A DNA stretch of 64,000 nucleotides from Tenacibaculum maritimum NCIMB 2154 (GCF_900119795.1 NZ_LT634361.1:992001-1056000); one strand, 5' to 3'; positions 38,104 to 48,561 are shown, counted from the first letter of the stretch. Made by a program: numbers and translations. The notes: generated by a model from the letters alone, not told the origin.

Positions 38104-39955
38104 ATCTATCTATAAAATCTTGGAAAGCATTTTGAGTGATGGCTCTACCTAAAGAATCTAATTTTGTAGAAGAAGTTCCCGTAGAAATAACAGGTTTTTT
38201 ACTAACATAATCATATACAAATACACCGTTTTTATCAATTGTACCAAACCCCTTATTAAATATATAATGAACATATTGTTTATCTGAAGCATTAAAGATA
38301 TTTTTTCCAAACTTAAAAGGAGTAGTATTCCCTTTTAGGAGTTTTAGAAGTGTATATGAAAAATCTGTTTGACCTGAAAAAAAAGGTATTTTAATAGGAG
38401 TCTTATTTAAAGCTCCTCCTAGCCATACCATAGGAATTTGAAATTTTTTAGGAGAATTAAAATAACCTTTATGTATAGGTAGAGGATGGCCATGATCTGA
38501 CATGATTACAATCAGGGTATTGTTCCACCAAGATTGTTTTTTAGCAGCCTCAATGAATTTACCAATAGCTTTATCTGTATATGCTTGTGAGCTTAAATAT
38601 TTATTTTCATCGCTATCATTACCAAATTTATATTCATCAGGAAATTCATAAGGCTCATGACTCGTTAGTGTGAGCGCTATGGTAAAAAAGGGTTGTTGTA
38701 AAGGTTTTGACAAATCGTTCATAACGCGTTCTAAAAAAATATGATCGTGCGCTCCCCATTTTGAATTCCAGTTTTTTTGATCAAACTCACTACCATCTAT
38801 CACATGGTCAACTTCACCATTTCTTAAATAGGTGTTCATATTTCCAAAGTTAGTATCGCCACCATAATAAAAAGATGTTTGGTAACCTAAGTTTTTCATT
38901 TCTTTAGTAAGCATAGGTAAGCTTCTGGTTTTACTAGGCATTTTGATGATGCTTTTAGTGGGTTGTGGGTAATAACCACTTAAAATAGCAATCAGACCTT
39001 TATCTGTACGATCTCCATTTCCGTAGAAATTTGTAAACAAAATCCCCTCTTTAGAAAGCTTATTCAGGTTGGAGGTAACATTAGCCCTTCCGCCCAATAC
39101 TTCTACAGATTTTGCTGATAAACTCTCCCATATGATGAGAATAACATTTGGTTTATCTGTTTTAAGAATAGTATCAGTAGAACTTTCAAGTAAAGAATTT
39201 TTGGTGCTATTAATAACTTGCTCAGCAACTTTTAAATCGTACTGTTGGTAAGGGTTTTTTTTATCCACCTTATGAGTCAATGCATTAGAGAAATTCCAAA
39301 TAGGATTTACAGCAGCATGATTTGCAAACATATTAGTAGAGAAATATACGTTACTTTGATTTATAGGAATTGTTTGTACACCTCCACGTATGGGTAAAAT
39401 TAAAGCAGCTGTTACAACAAAAAAGAAGGGAGCTTCCCAAAATTTCCCTTGTATTAATAGAGCAAGAGATTTGTTTATCAATCTATTAAAAAACCAAGCA
39501 AAAAGTAATGAACTAGTAATCCAAATAGCAAAGCTTCCAATTAAAGCTCCTGTAGAAATAGAAGCAAGCATTATTTTTGGGGTATTGATATAAGTAAGGA
39601 GGGTTGTGTCTATTCGAACTCCCCAAGACTTATAGAGCACAATATCTATTAAAACAAGTAAATTAATAATAAAAAGTAGGGAATATGTGTATCCTTTAAT
39701 AAGTAGGCTACAAATTTTTTTAGAAACCCAAATTGAAGAGATAACAATTAAAAAAGGAATAAGGCATAGGTATCCAGTAAAAGAGATATCTAATCGTATG
39801 CCATATACAAATGTTTTTAGAATAGATATAAAGTCAAGTTCGCTTGTTTTTTGCGAATAAAATAGTAAAAAAAGAAAGCGAGTTATTAAAAAATAACCCA
39901 CCCACATTAAAAAGTATTTTATATTAAATAGAATTCGTTTACTAAGAGTATTCAT
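38102..39955 (-). CDS. LtaS-like phosphoglycerol transferase / sulfatase-fold membrane enzyme
   Basis: A 617-residue inner membrane enzyme with five N-terminal helices (to about 185) and a periplasmic alkaline-phosphatase-fold domain. The domain starts NVILIIWESLSAKSVEVLGG (metal-binding Glu) and continues with the likely Thr nucleophile in GDRTDKGL (about 319), then MSDHGHPLP and TSHEPY. Gram-positive LtaS builds lipoteichoic acid. In Gram-negatives the same fold adds phosphoglycerol or phosphoethanolamine to envelope glycans, so a lipid or glycan modification role is inferred. The upstream tsaD gene runs in the same direction. Confidence 0.85.
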   Translation of the reverse strand: MNTLSKRILFNIKYFLMWVGYFLITRFLFLLFYSQKTSELDFISILKTFVYGIRLDISFTGYLCLIPFLIVISSIWVSKKICSLLIKGYTYSLLFIINLLVLIDIVLYKSWGVRIDTTLLTYINTPKIMLASISTGALIGSFAIWITSSLLFAWFFNRLINKSLALLIQGKFWEAPFFFVVTAALILPIRGGVQTIPINQSNVYFSTNMFANHAAVNPIWNFSNALTHKVDKKNPYQQYDLKVAEQVINSTKNSLLESSTDTILKTDKPNVILIIWESLSAKSVEVLGGRANVTSNLNKLSKEGILFTNFYGNGDRTDKGLIAILSGYYPQPTKSIIKMPSKTRSLPMLTKEMKNLGYQTSFYYGGDTNFGNMNTYLRNGEVDHVIDGSEFDQKNWNSKWGAHDHIFLERVMNDLSKPLQQPFFTIALTLTSHEPYEFPDEYKFGNDSDENKYLSSQAYTDKAIGKFIEAAKKQSWWNNTLIVIMSDHGHPLPIHKGYFNSPKKFQIPMVWLGGALNKTPIKIPFFSGQTDFSYTLLKLLKGNTTPFKFGKNIFNASDKQYVHYIFNKGFGTIDKNGVFVYDYVSKKPVISTGTSSTKLDSLGRAITQNAFQDFIDR

Positions 39956-39973
39956 AGAGGTGATATCATAAGA

Positions 39974-41002
39974 TTATTCAGTAACTTTCAATCGAGCTTT
40001 AGCAGTAATAGATACGTCTGAATAGGTTTGGTTTAAGTATTTTAGGTATCCCGTAATAGCAATCATAGCAGCATTATCAGTCGTATATTCGAATTTAGGA
40101 ATATATGTAGTCCAGTTCCAATGTTTTTCAGCTAGTTCTAATCGTTTTCTAATTTCAGAATTAGCAGAAACCCCACCAGCGATGGCAATACGTTTAATTC
40201 CCGTTTGTTTTACGGCATTTTTAAGTTTGTCCATTAAAATCTCAATAATAGTGTACTGAATAGAAGCACAGATATCATATAAGTTTTCCTGAATAAAATT
40301 AGCATTTTCTTTTTCTTGCTTTTGAATAAAATATAGAATAGCTGTTTTTAAGCCACTAAAGCTGAATTCTAAATTGCCAACTTTGGGTTTGGTAAAAGAG
40401 TAAGCTTTAGGATTTCCTAATTTTGCATACTTATCAATTAGAGGGCCTCCAGGATAAGGTAATCCTAATATTTTTGCAGATTTGTCAAAGGCTTCTCCAA
40501 CGGCATCGTCAATAGTTTCTCCTAAAACTTCCATATCAAAATGATTGGTAACTTTGACGATTTGCGTATGTCCTCCACTAATGGTTAAACAAATAAAAGG
40601 AAAATCAGGTATTTTACCATTTTCCTCTTGGATAAAGTGTGCTAAAATATGCGCTTGCATATGATTCACATCAATCAAAGGAATTTGTAAGCCTAATGCT
40701 AATGATTTAGCAAAAGACGTTCCTACAAGTAAAGACCCCATTAATCCAGGGCCTCTAGTAAAGGCAATCGCATTAAGTTGTTCTTTATTGATTTTAGCTT
40801 GCTCAATAGCTTGCTGTACAACGGGAACGATATTTTGTTGATGAGCTCTAGAAGCTAGTTCAGGAACCACCCCTCCATATTTAGCGTGTACTTCTTGGTT
40901 AGCAATTACATTGCTTAAAACCATGCCATTACAAATTACAGAGGCACTTGTGTCATCACAAGAAGATTCTATTCCTAATATATAAATTGGTTTTGTCTTC
41001 AA
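39974..41002 (-). CDS. tsaD: tRNA threonylcarbamoyladenosine transferase TsaD
   Basis: TsaD transfers threonylcarbamoyl to A37 of ANN-decoding tRNAs with TsaB and TsaE. The N-terminus ILGIESSCDDTSAS, the metal-binding HMQAHILAHF and GGHTQIV, and GGVSANSEIRKRL near the end are diagnostic. No ATG is available: TTG at 41002 gives KTKPIYILGIESS, close to the family start, while another in-frame TTG at 41023 would add seven residues. I chose the shorter one (343 codons with stop). It precedes the sulfatase-fold gene by about 20 bases. Confidence 0.93.
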   Translation of the reverse strand: MKTKPIYILGIESSCDDTSASVICNGMVLSNVIANQEVHAKYGGVVPELASRAHQQNIVPVVQQAIEQAKINKEQLNAIAFTRGPGLMGSLLVGTSFAKSLALGLQIPLIDVNHMQAHILAHFIQEENGKIPDFPFICLTISGGHTQIVKVTNHFDMEVLGETIDDAVGEAFDKSAKILGLPYPGGPLIDKYAKLGNPKAYSFTKPKVGNLEFSFSGLKTAILYFIQKQEKENANFIQENLYDICASIQYTIIEILMDKLKNAVKQTGIKRIAIAGGVSANSEIRKRLELAEKHWNWTTYIPKFEYTTDNAAMIAITGYLKYLNQTYSDVSITAKARLKVTE

Positions 41003-41178
41003 AAAAAATAATTTAGTCCACAAAAATATTGAATATACGTTACAAATTCGTTAAAATTGACTTTTCTTTGTGCTGAATGGCAATATTTTTGATCATAGTC
41101 CTTTAGTTTTGTACAATACCTTAAAATGTAATTATTATTAAAAAGATAAGAGAAATAAGCATAAAATTCATAAAGCAT

Positions 41179-44100
41179 GTGGTGCTTTTTCTTTTGTTGT
41201 TGGTATTATTACTTTCTACTCCCTTTGTACAAACTAAGTTAGGGAAGATAGTAACAGAGAGGATAAATAAAGATTTTGAAACGAATATTGTGGTTAAGAA
41301 GTTGGATTTGTCTTTGCTAGGAAGTGTTAGATTAAAAGAAATTCAAATAAGAGACCACCATCAAGATACACTTATTTTTGTAAATAAGTTGACAACCTCT
41401 TTATTGAATGTAAAGAAAATATTAGACAATAAACTTAATTTAGGAGAAGCCTCATTAAGTGATGTTTATTTTTATATGAAAACATATAAGAACGAAGATA
41501 ACGATAATATGTCTATTTTCTTAGATCGTTTTGAAGATGAAGAGTCGATAGATAGTTTAGATACTCCGTTTATATTAAGATCAAAGAATATAGATATAGA
41601 TAATTTAACCTTTAAGCTTTTTGATGAAAATAAGAAAGATCCGTTAGAATTTGCTGCATATAATGGAGGAGGGAGTGTACAAAATTTTTTGCTAAAAGGA
41701 GCAGATGTTTCAATGAAGGCGAAAGAAATATATTTTACTGATAATCGCGGAATTGCTATAACAAATTTGAGTACAGATTTTTCATATACGAAAACTCAAA
41801 TGCTTTTTAGTAAAACAACTCTTGAAACGAAAAACTCAAAATTAAATGGAGACATTATTTTTGATTATGATCGTGAAGATTTTCAATACTTTACAGACAA
41901 AGTGAAATTAAAAGCAACATTTCAAGAAAGTAGTTTGTCTTTAAAAGATTTGCACAAAGTCTATAAAGAATTACGAGGAGATGATGTGCTAAACTTTACT
42001 GGGAATATTCATGGAACATTAAATAACTTTAGTGCTGAGAATATTAATTTACATTCTAAAAAAGGAATGATTGTTATTGGTAATATGGGATTTGTAAATG
42101 CTTTGAATCATCAAAGGGGATTTATTTTTGATGGGAACTTAAAGAATGTAACAGCTAATTACAATCAATTAAAAAGTGGGTTGCCTAATTTGTTAGGAAA
42201 GACGTTGCCAACAGAGTTTAAGAGATTAGGGAATTTTACGCTTTCAGGAATCATGAGAGTAACTCCTCAACAAATGGATGCTACACTAAATATTGTTTCA
42301 GATATAGGAGCTATTGTTTCAGATTTAAAATTAACCAACATAGAAACAATTGATGATGCTACTTATGATGGAGAAGTAGCTTTTAAAGATTTTGATTTAG
42401 GTATTTTTACCAACGACCCTATTTTAGGAAAGATATCGTTGCAAGCAGATGTTCAAGGAAGTGGTTTTAAATTAGATAATATCAATACCTCTATTATAGG
42501 AGTTGTTTCCGAATTGGTATTTAAAGGATACAACTATAAAAATTTAGATATTAATGGTCAATTTCAGAATAAAAAATTTGACGGATTATTAAACGCGAAT
42601 GATCCAAACTTAAAAATGAATTTTGAAGGTTTGGCAGATTTTTCATCTGAAATAAATGAGTTTGATTTTAAAGCAAAAGTAGAAAGGATTGATTTAAGAA
42701 AAACAAATTTATTTTTAAAAGATAGTATATCGGTATTGAAGGGAGCGGTCACTTTTGATGTAAACGGAAATACCCTAGACGATATGGTAGGAAGGGCTAT
42801 TTTTAAAGATATTGTTTATACCAATCAAAAGAAAGTTTATCCTTTTAAAAAATTTAAGATACTATCATCAGTAAAAGATAGCATTAAAACAATTAGCATA
42901 GATTCTAAAGATATTGTAGAAGGAAAACTAGAAGGAAAGTTTACGTTTGATGAACTGTTACCTATTACACAAAATGCGTTAGGAAGTGTTTATACAAACT
43001 ATACGCCATATCCTGTAGCACCACATCAATTTTTAGATTTTAATTTTACTATTTATAATCAAATCATAGCTGTTTTTTCATCAGACCTTTCAATTGGAGA
43101 TAGTACTAAGATCAAAGGGAAAATAAAAGCAGATCAGAATTCTTTAAAACTTACGTTTTCTTCTCCTAAAATAGAAGCATATGAAAATAAAGTAGAAAAA
43201 GTTTTATTGAGAATGGATAATAAGAATCCATTATATAATACTCATTTAACAATTGATAGAGTTCGTAATAAATATTATGATGTATCAAAGTTAAATTTAC
43301 TGAACAGAACTGAAAATGATACATTATTTTTTAAATCTGTTTTTAAAGGAGGAAAGGGGCAAGCTGAAAATTTTAATTTAGACTTCTTTTATACAATTAA
43401 TAAGGAGAAGAAATCAGTAGTAGGCATTCAAAAATCTACATTTAATTTTAAAGAAAATAAATGGTTTGTAAATCCATTAGAGAACAAGGAGAACAAAGTA
43501 ACTTTTAATCTAAAAACGAAGGAGTTTGAGTTGAGTCCGTTTACATTTATTTCTAACGAGCAAAAAATAGAATTTGAAGGAGTAATAAAAGGAGAGAAAC
43601 ATAAAAAATTACAAGCTGAATTTACAAGGGTTAAGTTAGGTTCTTTTTTACCTAGTATAGATAGTTTGGCTTTGAAAGGAGTGTTGAGCGGAGCTATAAA
43701 TTTTGGTCAAGATAAAGGAATCTATAATCCGAGAGCGAATCTTTTAGTTGAAAATTTTTATATCAATGGGCATGCACAAGGAGATTTGTCATTAGATGTA
43801 AAGGGAGATAATTCTTATGAGAAATATGATGCAAATTTAACTTTAGTCAATGATGTGGCAGAGAGTATAAGTGCCAAAGGAACCATAGATTTTTCTGAGG
43901 TAAGACCTGTATTAGATATGGTCGTTTTTTTAAAGAAATATCAAATAAATGGGTTCGGACCGTTAGGAGGAGAGGTTTTGTCTAAACTAAGAGGAGAGGT
44001 GTCAGGAAATTTTACAGCAAAAGGTTTTCTAAGGAATCCAGATTTTAAAGGAGTTTTAGAAATTGAAAATGGAGGGCTTACATTTCCTTATTTGAATATT

Positions 44101-45585
44101 GATTTTGACTTGAAAGGAAATACACAGGTTAAGTTAGAAAATCAATCATTTATATGGGATAATATTGTTTTAGAAGATACAAAATATAAAACTAAAGGGA
44201 GTTTGAGTGGAGCAATTACTCATCAAAATTTTGAGCAATGGTTTTTAAATCTAAAAATAAATACGGATAACTTATTGGTATTAGATACTAAAGAAAGAGA
44301 AGAAGTAGCATATTACGGAACAGGTTTTTTAAAAGGAGATGCCAAAATAACAGGATTAACTAGTAGTTTGACAATAGATGTCAATGGAAGTACAGAACCC
44401 GGTACGGTGTTTGTAATTCCTTTAAGCGATGTTAAAATGATTGATAACTATAAGCTCATTCATTTTAAGTCAGAAGAGAAGAAACGAGTAGTAGATAAAT
44501 TGCCAGTTCAAGCAGTAGAAGGATTAAATTTAAATATCAATTTGAATGTAACTAAAGAAGCGCAGGCACAAGTTGTGATAGATAAAGCTTCAGGAAGTGA
44601 ACTTAAAGGAAGTGGAGAAGGTAGTTTGCAAATAGAAATAGATACTAGAGGGAAATTTAATATGTATGGTGATTTTATTGTAGATAATGGTGTGTATAAT
44701 TTTAAATATGGAGGGGTGGTTAATAAACCTTTTGTAGTACAAAAAGGAGGGCGGATTTCATGGAATGGTGATCCTTTTGAAGCAGAATTGGATATTGTAG
44801 CTTTATATGAAACGAAGGCAAACCCTGCCCAATTATTAGAAAACATACAAGGAAACCGAAAAATACCAATAGATTTATATACAAAAATAACAGGGGGATT
44901 ATTTAGTTCGAAGCAAGATTTTGATATAAAAATTCCAAATGCAAATTCAACAATAGCATCGGAGCTAGAGTTTAAATTAAATGATAATGATAAGAATTCT
45001 AAAATGCGCCAGTTCTTTTCTTTGTTAGCAACAGGAAGTTTTTTTAGTGAAGATAACTTAGGAGTAAACGCTTCTTCTGCATTGGCAGGTACTACTTCTG
45101 ATTTAATTTCGAATATTTTGTCTGATGTATTGAATAGTAAAGACGCTAAATTTAAATTAGGCGTAGATTATACACAAGGAGATAGAAGTGAGATAGAAAG
45201 CTTAAATACAGATAATCAGGTTGATGTGTCAGTAACCACTCAGTTGAGTGATCGTGTTATTGTGAATGGAAAGGTAGGGGTTCCTGTAGGAGCTAATACG
45301 CAAACAAGTGTTGTAGGAGAAGTAAAGGTAGAGGTATTGCTAAATGAACAGGGTAATTTTAGGGGCACTGTATTTAATAGGCAAAATGACATACAGTACT
45401 CAACTGAAGAAGAAGGATATACGCAGGGGGTTGGTTTGTCTTATGAGGTGAATTTTAATAATTTGTCTGAATTGGCAAAAAAGATAGGTTTAAAAAAACA
45501 AGAACTTCTTAAAAAGAAAGATAGTTTGCTTAAAAAAAGAGCTAGACTAATTCATTTTAGAAATAAAAAAGCGGTTGTTAAATAG
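41179..45585 (+). CDS. tamB: TamB-type translocation and assembly module protein
   Basis: A 1468-residue protein anchored by one N-terminal helix (about 2-17) and filled by long beta-rich repeats, with the TamB/DUF490 domain in the last 400 residues (DFIVDNGVYNFKYGGVVNKP, then GDPFEAELDIVALYETKA). TamB forms a periplasmic lipid-conducting groove between the membranes and aids outer membrane assembly. The GTG at 41179 is the first standard start, but the frame continues upstream without a stop to 41125 and encodes a basic stretch (KKIREISIKFIKH) that family members usually have before the helix, so the real start may be an unusual codon near 41131-41146. It is divergent from tsaD. Confidence 0.85.
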   Translation: MVLFLLLLVLLLSTPFVQTKLGKIVTERINKDFETNIVVKKLDLSLLGSVRLKEIQIRDHHQDTLIFVNKLTTSLLNVKKILDNKLNLGEASLSDVYFYMKTYKNEDNDNMSIFLDRFEDEESIDSLDTPFILRSKNIDIDNLTFKLFDENKKDPLEFAAYNGGGSVQNFLLKGADVSMKAKEIYFTDNRGIAITNLSTDFSYTKTQMLFSKTTLETKNSKLNGDIIFDYDREDFQYFTDKVKLKATFQESSLSLKDLHKVYKELRGDDVLNFTGNIHGTLNNFSAENINLHSKKGMIVIGNMGFVNALNHQRGFIFDGNLKNVTANYNQLKSGLPNLLGKTLPTEFKRLGNFTLSGIMRVTPQQMDATLNIVSDIGAIVSDLKLTNIETIDDATYDGEVAFKDFDLGIFTNDPILGKISLQADVQGSGFKLDNINTSIIGVVSELVFKGYNYKNLDINGQFQNKKFDGLLNANDPNLKMNFEGLADFSSEINEFDFKAKVERIDLRKTNLFLKDSISVLKGAVTFDVNGNTLDDMVGRAIFKDIVYTNQKKVYPFKKFKILSSVKDSIKTISIDSKDIVEGKLEGKFTFDELLPITQNALGSVYTNYTPYPVAPHQFLDFNFTIYNQIIAVFSSDLSIGDSTKIKGKIKADQNSLKLTFSSPKIEAYENKVEKVLLRMDNKNPLYNTHLTIDRVRNKYYDVSKLNLLNRTENDTLFFKSVFKGGKGQAENFNLDFFYTINKEKKSVVGIQKSTFNFKENKWFVNPLENKENKVTFNLKTKEFELSPFTFISNEQKIEFEGVIKGEKHKKLQAEFTRVKLGSFLPSIDSLALKGVLSGAINFGQDKGIYNPRANLLVENFYINGHAQGDLSLDVKGDNSYEKYDANLTLVNDVAESISAKGTIDFSEVRPVLDMVVFLKKYQINGFGPLGGEVLSKLRGEVSGNFTAKGFLRNPDFKGVLEIENGGLTFPYLNIDFDLKGNTQVKLENQSFIWDNIVLEDTKYKTKGSLSGAITHQNFEQWFLNLKINTDNLLVLDTKEREEVAYYGTGFLKGDAKITGLTSSLTIDVNGSTEPGTVFVIPLSDVKMIDNYKLIHFKSEEKKRVVDKLPVQAVEGLNLNINLNVTKEAQAQVVIDKASGSELKGSGEGSLQIEIDTRGKFNMYGDFIVDNGVYNFKYGGVVNKPFVVQKGGRISWNGDPFEAELDIVALYETKANPAQLLENIQGNRKIPIDLYTKITGGLFSSKQDFDIKIPNANSTIASELEFKLNDNDKNSKMRQFFSLLATGSFFSEDNLGVNASSALAGTTSDLISNILSDVLNSKDAKFKLGVDYTQGDRSEIESLNTDNQVDVSVTTQLSDRVIVNGKVGVPVGANTQTSVVGEVKVEVLLNEQGNFRGTVFNRQNDIQYSTEEEGYTQGVGLSYEVNFNNLSELAKKIGLKKQELLKKKDSLLKKRARLIHFRNKKAVVK

Positions 45586-45785
45586 ATAACAAGAAAACTA
45601 AAAATAGTAGAAATTTATCTTTTGCTTGCTTCTTTATATAGTAAAGTAAGTTTATAAAGGAGCTAAGAATTAAAGAAAGGTTAAAAAGAAAGGAATAACA
45701 ACCAAATAAGGAGAAGTCTAGATTGCTTCTCTGGTAATATATTAAGCAATTTACTGTATCTTCGTATTCGTTAAAAATAGCACCA

Positions 45786-46709
45786 ATGAGTAGAACAATA
45801 AAAGATTATATAGTTATAGGTTTAAAAGGAATGGCAATGGGATCTGCAGACGTAGTGCCGGGGGTATCAGGAGGAACTATAGCTTTTATTTCTGGTATCT
45901 ATGAAGAGTTACTAACGAGTATTAGTGCTATTAACATTAAACTGTTTAAAACATTAAAAAAGGAAGGATTTAAAGTTGCTTGGAATCAGTTAAATGGCAA
46001 CTTTTTGATGGCGCTTTTGATAGGTGTTTTTACCAGTGTTGTTTCATTGGCTAAACTGATTAAATGGTTATTAGAAAATAAACCTGTTTTATTATGGTCT
46101 TTCTTTTTTGGATTGGTGCTAGCAAGCGTTATTTATATAGCGAAACAGATTAAGAAATGGAGTTTTATAGCGGTTCTTATTCTTATTTTAGGAACAACCA
46201 TAGCATATTATATAACTACGTTAAGCCCCCTAGTTTCAGAAAATTCGTCTTCTTTATTCTTGTTTTTAGCAGGGGCATTGGCAATTTGCGCAATGATTTT
46301 ACCAGGTATTTCAGGGGCTTTCATTTTAGTATTATTAGGGGCTTACAAACCTATATTAGAGGCAGTGGGGAATAGAAATTTAGGGGTAATTGCCACGGTA
46401 GGAAGTGGTGCTGTTATAGGATTATTAACTTTTTCAAGAGTACTAAAGTGGCTGTTTGCAAATTATAAGGATTATACATTGGCAGGGTTAACAGGCTTTA
46501 TTATAGGGTCATTAAATAAAATTTGGCCATGGAAAGAAACCTTAACATGGAGAACGAATTCTCATGGGGTGGAAGTTCCTTTAAAACAACAAAGTATTTC
46601 TCCTTTTGTATATGAAGGAGATCACCAATTGCAGTTTGCTATCATCTTGGCAGGGATAGGTTTTGCGCTGATTTTAATTTTAGAAAGATTAGCTGTTGAA
46701 AAAAAGTAA
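45786..46709 (+). CDS. DUF368 (PopT-type) polyprenyl-phosphate transporter, copy 1
   Basis: A 307-residue membrane protein. The DUF368 signature LKGMAMGSADVVPGVSGGTIAFISG covers about 13-37, and a second inverted copy is ICAMILPGISGAFILVLLG. About eight hydrophobic helices. DUF368 proteins have recently been identified as undecaprenyl-phosphate translocases (PopT) that recycle the lipid carrier for peptidoglycan and surface glycans. Its paralogue follows 39 bases downstream. The leader carries a TATCTTCG box at 45757-45764, close to the -7 consensus. Confidence 0.85.
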   Translation: MSRTIKDYIVIGLKGMAMGSADVVPGVSGGTIAFISGIYEELLTSISAINIKLFKTLKKEGFKVAWNQLNGNFLMALLIGVFTSVVSLAKLIKWLLENKPVLLWSFFFGLVLASVIYIAKQIKKWSFIAVLILILGTTIAYYITTLSPLVSENSSSLFLFLAGALAICAMILPGISGAFILVLLGAYKPILEAVGNRNLGVIATVGSGAVIGLLTFSRVLKWLFANYKDYTLAGLTGFIIGSLNKIWPWKETLTWRTNSHGVEVPLKQQSISPFVYEGDHQLQFAIILAGIGFALILILERLAVEKK

Positions 46710-46748
46710 GAAAAATGATAATTTAGATGAGGTTATAAAATCATTGAT

Positions 46749-47759
46749 ATGAAAAAAGAACGAACTCTTCTGCAAAAGATAGGTCTATTTCTTAAAGGTT
46801 TAGCTATGGGAGCTGCAAATAAAGTTCCTGGTGTATCAGGTGGCACTGTTTCTTTTGTACTTGGTTTTTATGAAGAACTCATATATTCTTTCCAAAAAAT
46901 AAACGGGAAGGCATTGAAATTACTTTTTAATGGGAGATTTCAAAGTTTTTTTAGATATACTAACGCCCAATTTTTAATATTAGTGATGCTAGGGAGCACG
47001 TTTAGCTATTTCAGTATATCATTAGTACTAGATTATTTTATTAAACATTACGAATTGTATGTTTGGTCTTGGTTTTTTGGTATGATAATAGGTTCCGTGT
47101 ACTATATTTCAAAAGATTTTGGGACGTGGAGTTTTAAAAACAGTTTTGCATTGGCGATGGGAGTGCTGATAGGAGTGGGGATTAGTTTGATGACGCCAGC
47201 GAAAGAAAATGATAATCTATGGTTTGTTTTTATTTGTGGAATTATTGGAGTTTCAGGAATGACACTTCCTGGCCTTTCAGGGTCATTTATACTTATATTA
47301 TTAGGAAATTATGTGTTGCTTTTGGTAGATAGTGTAAATGTTTTGTCAGGAGTCATAACAGATTTAATTTCAGGGAATTTTGAAGTTTTAAAGGATGGGA
47401 TTAAAGTAAGATATTTAAAAATAATAGCAGTGTTTACAATAGGTTCGGCTTTTGGTTTGGTATCGATATCTCATGTGTTGGGGTATGTTTTAAAAAGATG
47501 GCATAAAGTAGTAACGGCCTTAATAATAGGTTTTATCACAGGATCATTAGGTATTGTTTGGCCATGGAAAAAAACCATTTATAAAGAAGAAAATGGAACG
47601 ATATTGCTAGATAAGAAAGGAAATGCTGTTATAGAAAATTATCAACGATTTATACCAGATTTAAATCATGAAGAAACATGGATTGCAATCGTATTTATAT
47701 TCATAGGTATTGGAGTTATTTTAGGAATTGAATTTTATGGAAGAAAACAAAAAAAATAG
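46749..47759 (+). CDS. DUF368 (PopT-type) polyprenyl-phosphate transporter, copy 2
   Basis: A 336-residue paralogue of the preceding protein, with LKGLAMGAANKVPGVSGGTVSFVLG near the N-terminus and VSGMTLPGLSGSFILILLGN in the second half. The two share order and spacing of motifs but are clearly diverged, which suggests an old tandem duplication with separate roles, or a heteromeric pair. Its last 23 bases overlap the start of aroE, indicating translational coupling. It is inferred to flip undecaprenyl phosphate across the inner membrane. Confidence 0.85.
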   Translation: MKKERTLLQKIGLFLKGLAMGAANKVPGVSGGTVSFVLGFYEELIYSFQKINGKALKLLFNGRFQSFFRYTNAQFLILVMLGSTFSYFSISLVLDYFIKHYELYVWSWFFGMIIGSVYYISKDFGTWSFKNSFALAMGVLIGVGISLMTPAKENDNLWFVFICGIIGVSGMTLPGLSGSFILILLGNYVLLLVDSVNVLSGVITDLISGNFEVLKDGIKVRYLKIIAVFTIGSAFGLVSISHVLGYVLKRWHKVVTALIIGFITGSLGIVWPWKKTIYKEENGTILLDKKGNAVIENYQRFIPDLNHEETWIAIVFIFIGIGVILGIEFYGRKQKK

Positions 47760-48498
47760 CCAGCTTTTTGGATTGCTAGGGAAAAATATATCCTACTCTT
47801 TTTCTAGAGGATATTTTACAGAAAAGTTTCGAAAGGAAGGGTTGAAAAATCATAAATATGTGAATTTTGATATTGCTGAAATAACTAGTTTTCTAGAAGT
47901 GGTAGAAAAGCATAAGAAAGATTTAGTAGGAATGAATGTAACCATTCCTTATAAATTGGAAATCTTTAATTATTTAGATAAAATAGATAAAGAAGCCTTA
48001 AAAGTAGGAGCGGTTAATACAATAAAAATCTCAAAAAAAGGGAAATTAAAAGGATATAATACGGATGTATATGGTTTTGAGAAATCTTTAAAACCATTGC
48101 TTCAAAAACAACATGATAGCGCATTGATATTAGGAACGGGAGGAGCTGCAAAAGCAATTGCCTATGTATTGAATAAATTGAATGTAAAATATAAATTTGT
48201 ATCAAGAAATCCTAAAAAAAAGAAAGAGATACATTACACAGATATAACAGAAAAGAAATTAAAGAAATATACACTTATTATAAATTGTACTCCGCTAGGT
48301 ACTTACCCTAAGGTAGAAGAAAAACCTAATATTCCGTATGAGTTTTTAACGAGAGATCATTTATTGTATGATTTAATATATAATCCAAAAGAAACCGCTT
48401 TTTTAAGTAGTGGGAAGGAGAGAGGAGCGGTAATAAAAAATGGATTAGAGATGTTGGAATTACAAGCAGAGAAAGCTTGGGAGATTTGGAATAAGTAA
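47737..48498 (+). CDS. aroE: Shikimate dehydrogenase
   Basis: A 253-residue enzyme that reduces 3-dehydroshikimate in aromatic amino acid synthesis. Substrate residues lie in FGLLGKNISYSFSRGYF (SxS motif) and GMNVTIPYK; NTDVYGF and the Rossmann segment ILGTGGAAKAIAYVL follow. The C-terminus ENGLEMLELQAEKAWEIW is typical. The ATG at 47737 is preferred; a TTG nine bases earlier is possible. The start lies inside the upstream DUF368 gene. Confidence 0.9.
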   Translation: MEENKKNSQLFGLLGKNISYSFSRGYFTEKFRKEGLKNHKYVNFDIAEITSFLEVVEKHKKDLVGMNVTIPYKLEIFNYLDKIDKEALKVGAVNTIKISKKGKLKGYNTDVYGFEKSLKPLLQKQHDSALILGTGGAAKAIAYVLNKLNVKYKFVSRNPKKKKEIHYTDITEKKLKKYTLIINCTPLGTYPKVEEKPNIPYEFLTRDHLLYDLIYNPKETAFLSSGKERGAVIKNGLEMLELQAEKAWEIWNK

Positions 48499-48561
48499 AT
48501 ATGTATTTTGAGATAAGAGGAAAAAATAAGTAAAATTTAAGACTAATTCAAAAAGATAAGT

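Noticed and set aside
38102..39955. Lipoteichoic acid synthesis
   Set aside because: The organism makes lipid A (lpxK) and belongs to a Gram-negative group; the LtaS-like fold more likely modifies other envelope molecules.
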